Assembly (NCBI GenBank): GCA_028287035.1
Contig: JAQBQL010000243.1
Location: forward strand, 62,001 to 126,000
Length of the DNA stretch: 64,000 bases
Direction of reading: 5' to 3'
DNA from: Labilithrix sp.
Lineage (GTDB): Bacteria > Myxococcota > Polyangia > Polyangiales > Polyangiaceae
The notes under the pieces are model-generated. The model was not told where the DNA came from. It did no database searches and saw nothing but the letters and a program-made list of their open reading frames with translations. Positions 60,677 through 64,000 of the stretch are shown piece by piece; position 1 is the first letter of the stretch; each line of letters opens with the position of its first letter. Both the position numbers and the translations under genes were made by a program.

Positions 60677-61480
60677 TCAGTCGGTGCCGAGCCGGTCGGC
60701 GATGTCCGCGAGCTCCTCGCCCGTGGGCTCGTTCGGGTCGGGCGGATCGGTCTCGAGCAGCGGGTGCGTGTCCTCGTCGTCGACGCCCCGCTTCTTCTTC
60801 TTGAGGGCGAGCAGCGTCGCGGCATCGACCTCCTTGAGCGGCGCGAGCGCGGCCTGCGCGAGGAGCCGCGCCTGGCGGGCGGCGGTGTCGACGCGCCGTG
60901 CGGTGCCCTCGAGCTCGGCGCGCAGCGCGTCGGCCTCCTCGCCGGACGCCGGCTCGGCCACGAAGATGCTCCGCCAGGTGGCGATCGCGGCGCGCAGCTT
61001 GTCGAGCGCGCCGTTGACCGGCGCATAGTCCGCGGACGCCAGCATGCGGCGCGCGTAGGTCGAGCCGAGGCGCTTCTCGAAGTCCGTGCAGAACGCATCG
61101 AACTCCTCCCGATCGGCCTTCCGCAGCGGGATGATCTTGAGCTTGTAGTAGAGCGCCTCGAGCAGCGGCGAGCGCACCCCGCCCGCGTAGCTGATGGCGG
61201 CCTGCAGGTGCTCGAGCGCATCGACCACGGCGCCCTGCAGCGTGCGCGCGTGCTCGGGACGGAGCGGCTCGAGCTCCGGGATCCGCAGCGCGCGCGTCAG
61301 CAGGTCCTTGGCCGTCCCCTCGCACGCAGCGGCGAGGCGCGCGCAGCCGGCCGCGACCCACGCCTTCTCGTCGACGAGGCGCTCGTTCTTGGCGACCTCG
61401 GCGAGCGCCGCCTCGATGCGGGGCTTCAGCGTCTCGGCCTGGGCGACGATCTCGAAGGCGTCGAGGAGCGACGACGTCAT
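60677..61480 (-). CDS. Helical protein of unknown function
   Basis: A 267-aa soluble, almost wholly alpha-helical protein (AQAETLKPRIEAALAEVAKN, LRKADREEFDAFCTDFEKRL, GEEADALRAELEGTARRVD). Residues about 225-267 are charged and acidic with LALKKKKRGVDDEDTHP. No signal peptide or enzyme motif. It converges with the LysR gene, 9 bp apart. Function unknown. Confidence 0.65.
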   Translation of the reverse strand: MTSSLLDAFEIVAQAETLKPRIEAALAEVAKNERLVDEKAWVAAGCARLAAACEGTAKDLLTRALRIPELEPLRPEHARTLQGAVVDALEHLQAAISYAGGVRSPLLEALYYKLKIIPLRKADREEFDAFCTDFEKRLGSTYARRMLASADYAPVNGALDKLRAAIATWRSIFVAEPASGEEADALRAELEGTARRVDTAARQARLLAQAALAPLKEVDAATLLALKKKKRGVDDEDTHPLLETDPPDPNEPTGEELADIADRLGTD

Positions 61481-61534
61481 TGGACGGGAAGCCTTAGTAC
61501 CGGAACCGCCCGCCCGGAAGGAAAAACCCGGGGC

Positions 61535-61864
61535 CTACTCCGCGGCGGCGTCCTCGCTGCCGGCATCCCGCACCGGCCGCTCGCAAGGATCGTAGACCAG
61601 CTTCCCGCACCCATGCTCCCCGACGACCACGCGCGGGTTGCACACGTTGTCGAACAGCTCCGAGCACGTGGAAGGGTCCTCGGTGTAGCCACCCGCGTAG
61701 CTGTGCGCGACGCTCGCGGACACCGGGCAGCAGATCCCTCGAGCGCCATCGGCGGGCCGGCTCCCGCCGTCGGGCACGGCCACCGCCTCGTCCGCGTCAC
61801 CTCCGCACGCGGACAGGGCGAGCAGATCGAGCAGGAAGACACCGACGACGAGGAGGCGACGCAT
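61535..61864 (-). CDS. Small Cys-rich lipoprotein
   Basis: A 109-aa lipoprotein, start at the ATG ending 61864, lipobox ALSAC (Cys20). The mature part has six Cys (GICCPVSASV, STCSELFDNVC, EHGCGKLVYDPC) and an acidic linker. Function unknown. The 203-bp region to the divergent gene at 62068 holds no gene or motif I could recognise. Confidence 0.7.
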   Translation of the reverse strand: MRRLLVVGVFLLDLLALSACGGDADEAVAVPDGGSRPADGARGICCPVSASVAHSYAGGYTEDPSTCSELFDNVCNPRVVVGEHGCGKLVYDPCERPVRDAGSEDAAAE

Positions 61865-62067
61865 GCGAGCGCCGAGTGCAACGGACGTGCCCTCGTGCGC
61901 CCACGGGTGCGGGCGCGTTCCGGGCGAGCGGCGCCCTGATCCCGCTGTCGCGCCGCCGCCAGGCCGCACGCGGCGGCCGACAAGCCGCTACCGCCGCCAG
62001 AATTGCTGCTCCGGAGTCGGATCTACCGATCGGTCGGCTGGTACGAGAGCTGCACTGCGGCGCCGCC

Positions 62068-62814
62068 ATGATGAACCATCGTGCCCTCTTCCGACCTCTC
62101 ATCGTCGTCGGATCGCTCGCCGTCTTCGCCGTCCTCGCCTCGGGATGTGCCGCCGACGCCACCGACTCGCCCGGCGCGGCGCCCGACGACGAGGACAGCG
62201 TCGCCGTACAGCAAGCGAACGCGGAGGCCGACGCGCTCCGCGAGGACGGCGAGGCCGCGGGTGAGATCGATCCCGCCGACGTCGACGTCTCGGAGAACAT
62301 CGGCGAGGACACGCCCGAGGACCTCGCGGCGTCCCAGGACGATGCGTCGCTGGGGGACGACATCAGCACCGCGACGACCACGCAGTCGGTCGGCAACGGC
62401 AAGTACCGGAGCGACGTCGAGGTCCACCGGTCCGGCAAGTACGTCTACACCGCGACGATCACGTGGGAGGAGATGCGGAAGAAGCAGGGCGACTTCAACC
62501 GGATCGAGATCTTCCTCCGCGAGATCCTCGTGAAGCAGGGCGAGGCCACGAAGGCCGGCGCCAGCAACATGGACTTCAACGTGCAGATCCGCAGCGCCCC
62601 CGTTCGCGTCCCGTCGAAGACGTGGTGGTCGAGCGGCTCCCACGTCGACCGCGACGGTCGCTACCGCGCGACGGTCGGCGGCAGGAGCAGCACCCGGTTC
62701 CCGAAGGTGATCTTCGAGCGGTCCGATCGTCCGTACGTCCGCTTCTCCGTGGGCAAGCACGGCGACGGCAAGAAGAGCATCGTGTTCAACGTCTGGCCGC
62801 TCGAGAAGGGCTGA
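62068..62814 (+). CDS. Lipoprotein of unknown function
   Basis: A 248-aa lipoprotein with lipobox LASGC (Cys27); two adjacent ATG codons (62068, 62071) could start it. Residues about 30-100 are acidic and low in complexity (DDEDSVAVQQANAEADALRE). The C-terminal part is basic and beta-rich (VEVHRSGKYVYTATITWEEM, DGRYRATVGGRSSTRFPKV, RPYVRFSVGKHGDGKKS). No known domain. Confidence 0.68.
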   Translation: MMNHRALFRPLIVVGSLAVFAVLASGCAADATDSPGAAPDDEDSVAVQQANAEADALREDGEAAGEIDPADVDVSENIGEDTPEDLAASQDDASLGDDISTATTTQSVGNGKYRSDVEVHRSGKYVYTATITWEEMRKKQGDFNRIEIFLREILVKQGEATKAGASNMDFNVQIRSAPVRVPSKTWWSSGSHVDRDGRYRATVGGRSSTRFPKVIFERSDRPYVRFSVGKHGDGKKSIVFNVWPLEKG

Positions 62815-62859
62815 GCCCAGGGAGCCGCCGAGCCCCTGACCGGGCCGCCGTTTTGGGTG

Positions 62860-62889
62860 TTGACCCGCCCCGGCGGCCCGGGCTATGAG
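62860..62889 (+). promoter_or_regulatory. Sigma-70-like promoter before tRNA-Gly
   Basis: TTGACC (62860-62865) and TATGAG (62884-62889) with an 18-bp spacer resemble a housekeeping -35/-10 pair and lie 40 bp before the tRNA gene, a fitting distance for a short 5' leader. The -10 match is moderate. Confidence 0.5.
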
Positions 62890-62929
62890 GTGCGTGTCGG
62901 TCGCAAGGGACCGGTGGCCGTGAGGTCCT

Positions 62930-63001
62930 GCGGGAGTAACTCAGTGGTAGAGTGCCACCTTGCCAAGGTGGACGTCGAGGGTTCGAATCCCTTCTCCCGC
63001 T
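62930..63001 (+). tRNA. tRNA-Gly (GCC)
   Basis: Full cloverleaf: acceptor GCGGGAG with CTCCCGC (62994-63000), D arm CTCAGTGGTAGAG, anticodon stem CCACC/GGTGG with GCC at 62962-62964, T loop TTCGAAT. The discriminator base is T and CCA is not encoded. Decodes GGC/GGU glycine codons. Confidence 0.97.
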
Positions 63002-63030
63002 CTGAAAAGAGCGGATGTGCCCGAGAAAGA

Positions 63031-63064
63031 AGCCGGTTGAGCGCAACGCTCAGCCGGCTTTTTT
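63031..63064 (+). terminator. Intrinsic terminator after tRNA-Gly
   Basis: A 13-bp stem (AGCCGGTTGAGCG with CGCTCAGCCGGCT, one internal mismatch), a 3-nt loop and six T's. It closes the tRNA transcript and separates it from the AAA gene starting at 63091. Confidence 0.92.
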
Positions 63065-63090
63065 CGTTTCGCCCTACTCTCGCCGTCGCG

Positions 63091-64000
63091 ATGAGCCGCG
63101 CCAACGACGGAAGCTCCCGAGCGCTCGGCCTGCGAACCCTGCTTCTGGCACGTGAGCTCGCGAGCGGCGAGACACTGACCGCGCCCGTGGTCGACGGACG
63201 CTTTGCGACCATCGGGACGCAGAGCTCGGGGATCGCGCAGCTCCAGACCTTCCTCACCGAGTACCTCACGCGGGGTCCGCCGGAGGCGGTCGCACGGTAC
63301 GCCCTGCCTGCCAACGTCACGATCCGGCACGTCGATGTCGTGATCCCCCGCGAGGACCTGCCCCGCAGGGCCCAGATGAAGACGCCCGTATCGGTGGCGT
63401 GCATCGTCATCCCCACGGGCGAGGCGGAGAGCGACGCGTGGGTCTTCGTCGTCGCCATCGACGCGACGATCTTCGTGAGGAAGGGCGAGAGCTTCGACGA
63501 CGTCGTTCGCTCCGAGGTGCGACGCCTGGTGTCCGCGGACGAACGACCGCCCTGGCATCGCCTCGCGCTGTTTCCCGATCGCGACCACGAGCTGCACGCC
63601 ATCGATCTCTCGCTCGAGCGTGTGGAGCGGCTGCCCGCCGGCACCATCGGCTCGCTCCACAAGGCCATCGAGGAGGCCGAGAAGCGACGGTGGGCGCACG
63701 AGATCTTGCGCGAGATCTCCACCCCCCTGGACACCACGGATGACCCGCCCATTCTCCACCGCGACGCCGAGCTCCGGCACATATCGGCCCTGCTCGACGG
63801 GCGCGAGCGGACCTCCATCCTCCTGACCGGCTCGACGTCCGCCGGCAAGAGCGCGCTCATGCGCGCGTGGAAGAAGGGCTCGGGACGGCCGGTGTTCGCC
63901 ACGTCCGGCGCTCAGCTGATCGCTGGAATGAGCTTCTTCGGCCAGTGGCAGGAGCGCCTCCAGAACGTCATGAACGCCGCCGAGGCAATCGACGCCGTCC
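63091..64000 (+). CDS. Clp-like AAA ATPase with novel N-terminal domain, 3' end outside window
   Basis: First 303 codons of a large protein, open to the window edge. Residues about 1-220 form an unfamiliar alpha/beta domain (VVDGRFATIGTQSSGIAQLQ, VTIRHVDVVIPREDL, VACIVIPTGEAESDAWVFVV). A short helix with KAIEEAEKRRWAHEI leads to the AAA part: HRDAELRHISALLDGRE, Walker A GSTSAGKS (about 252-259), then ATSGAQLIAGMSFFGQWQER, which copies the D1 region of ClpA/ClpB/ClpC. The ordinary Clp N-terminal repeat domain is replaced. Start ATG 63091 lies 27 bp after the terminator. Confidence 0.8.
   Translation, partial: MSRANDGSSRALGLRTLLLARELASGETLTAPVVDGRFATIGTQSSGIAQLQTFLTEYLTRGPPEAVARYALPANVTIRHVDVVIPREDLPRRAQMKTPVSVACIVIPTGEAESDAWVFVVAIDATIFVRKGESFDDVVRSEVRRLVSADERPPWHRLALFPDRDHELHAIDLSLERVERLPAGTIGSLHKAIEEAEKRRWAHEILREISTPLDTTDDPPILHRDAELRHISALLDGRERTSILLTGSTSAGKSALMRAWKKGSGRPVFATSGAQLIAGMSFFGQWQERLQNVMNAAEAIDAV

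Overview
The window is GC-rich (roughly 70 percent by eye), densely packed bacterial DNA that most likely comes from a myxobacterium (Myxococcota, probably Polyangia). Four things point there. A DUF2330 protein ends in a MYXO-CTERM-like tail (49534-51237). There are many lipoproteins with Asp/Gly/Ala-rich linkers after the lipid-anchored Cys. Eukaryote-like Ser/Thr kinases sit beside PEGA-like, FHA and sigma-54-activator genes. Start codons are often GTG. No rRNA, CRISPR array, phage or plasmid backbone is visible.

Left end (1-6.3 kb): the end of kdpE, two divergent paralogous beta-barrel porins, a broken sensor kinase, and a collapsed kdp potassium-pump operon. That operon keeps an intact kdpF, pieces of kdpA joined to the 3' end of kdpB, and a headless kdpC. 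A lipoprotein peroxiredoxin and a stand-alone kinase ATPase domain of the same family as the broken sensor follow.

6.3-12 kb (minus strand): an AAA/TPR STAND-type protein, a MepA-like murein endopeptidase and a phospholipase D family protein.

12-22 kb (plus strand, ten co-directional genes): a 3-oxoacid CoA-transferase pair, a lipoprotein, then a translationally coupled cassette of cytochrome P450, Fe/2OG-oxygenase-like protein, membrane-anchored protein and small unknown protein (14350-18687). A VWA lipoprotein, an ATP-dependent DNA ligase and a small Cys-rich lipoprotein come next. The P450 cassette is my best candidate for an undescribed system.

22-40 kb: an S46 dipeptidyl-peptidase, a Wzc-like tyrosine kinase, envelope proteins, two Ser/Thr kinases flanking an FGE-like lipoprotein, a PEGA-like partner, an FHA sigma-54 activator, a GH5-like lipoprotein, ffh with an expanded repeat, and a membrane protein.

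40-45.8 kb (accessory): two full REP-associated tyrosine transposases, relics of further copies, and at least five copies of a short repeat tied to them. Beyond lie two paralogous methyltransferases flanking a sensorless sigma-54 activator and a truncated receiver-like protein.

45.8-62.8 kb is mostly housekeeping and envelope functions. A purM-purN-FAD oxidoreductase-lipoprotein operon is joined by 4-bp overlaps. Then come DUF2330 and RCC1 proteins, MgtE, a degenerate sulfatase-like membrane protein with a YkgJ-type protein, AmmeMemoRadiSam protein B, a hotdog thioesterase, a LysR/PNPOx divergent pair and lipoproteins. The window closes with tRNA-Gly(GCC), a strong terminator and the first 303 codons of a Clp-like AAA protein with an unfamiliar N-terminal domain.
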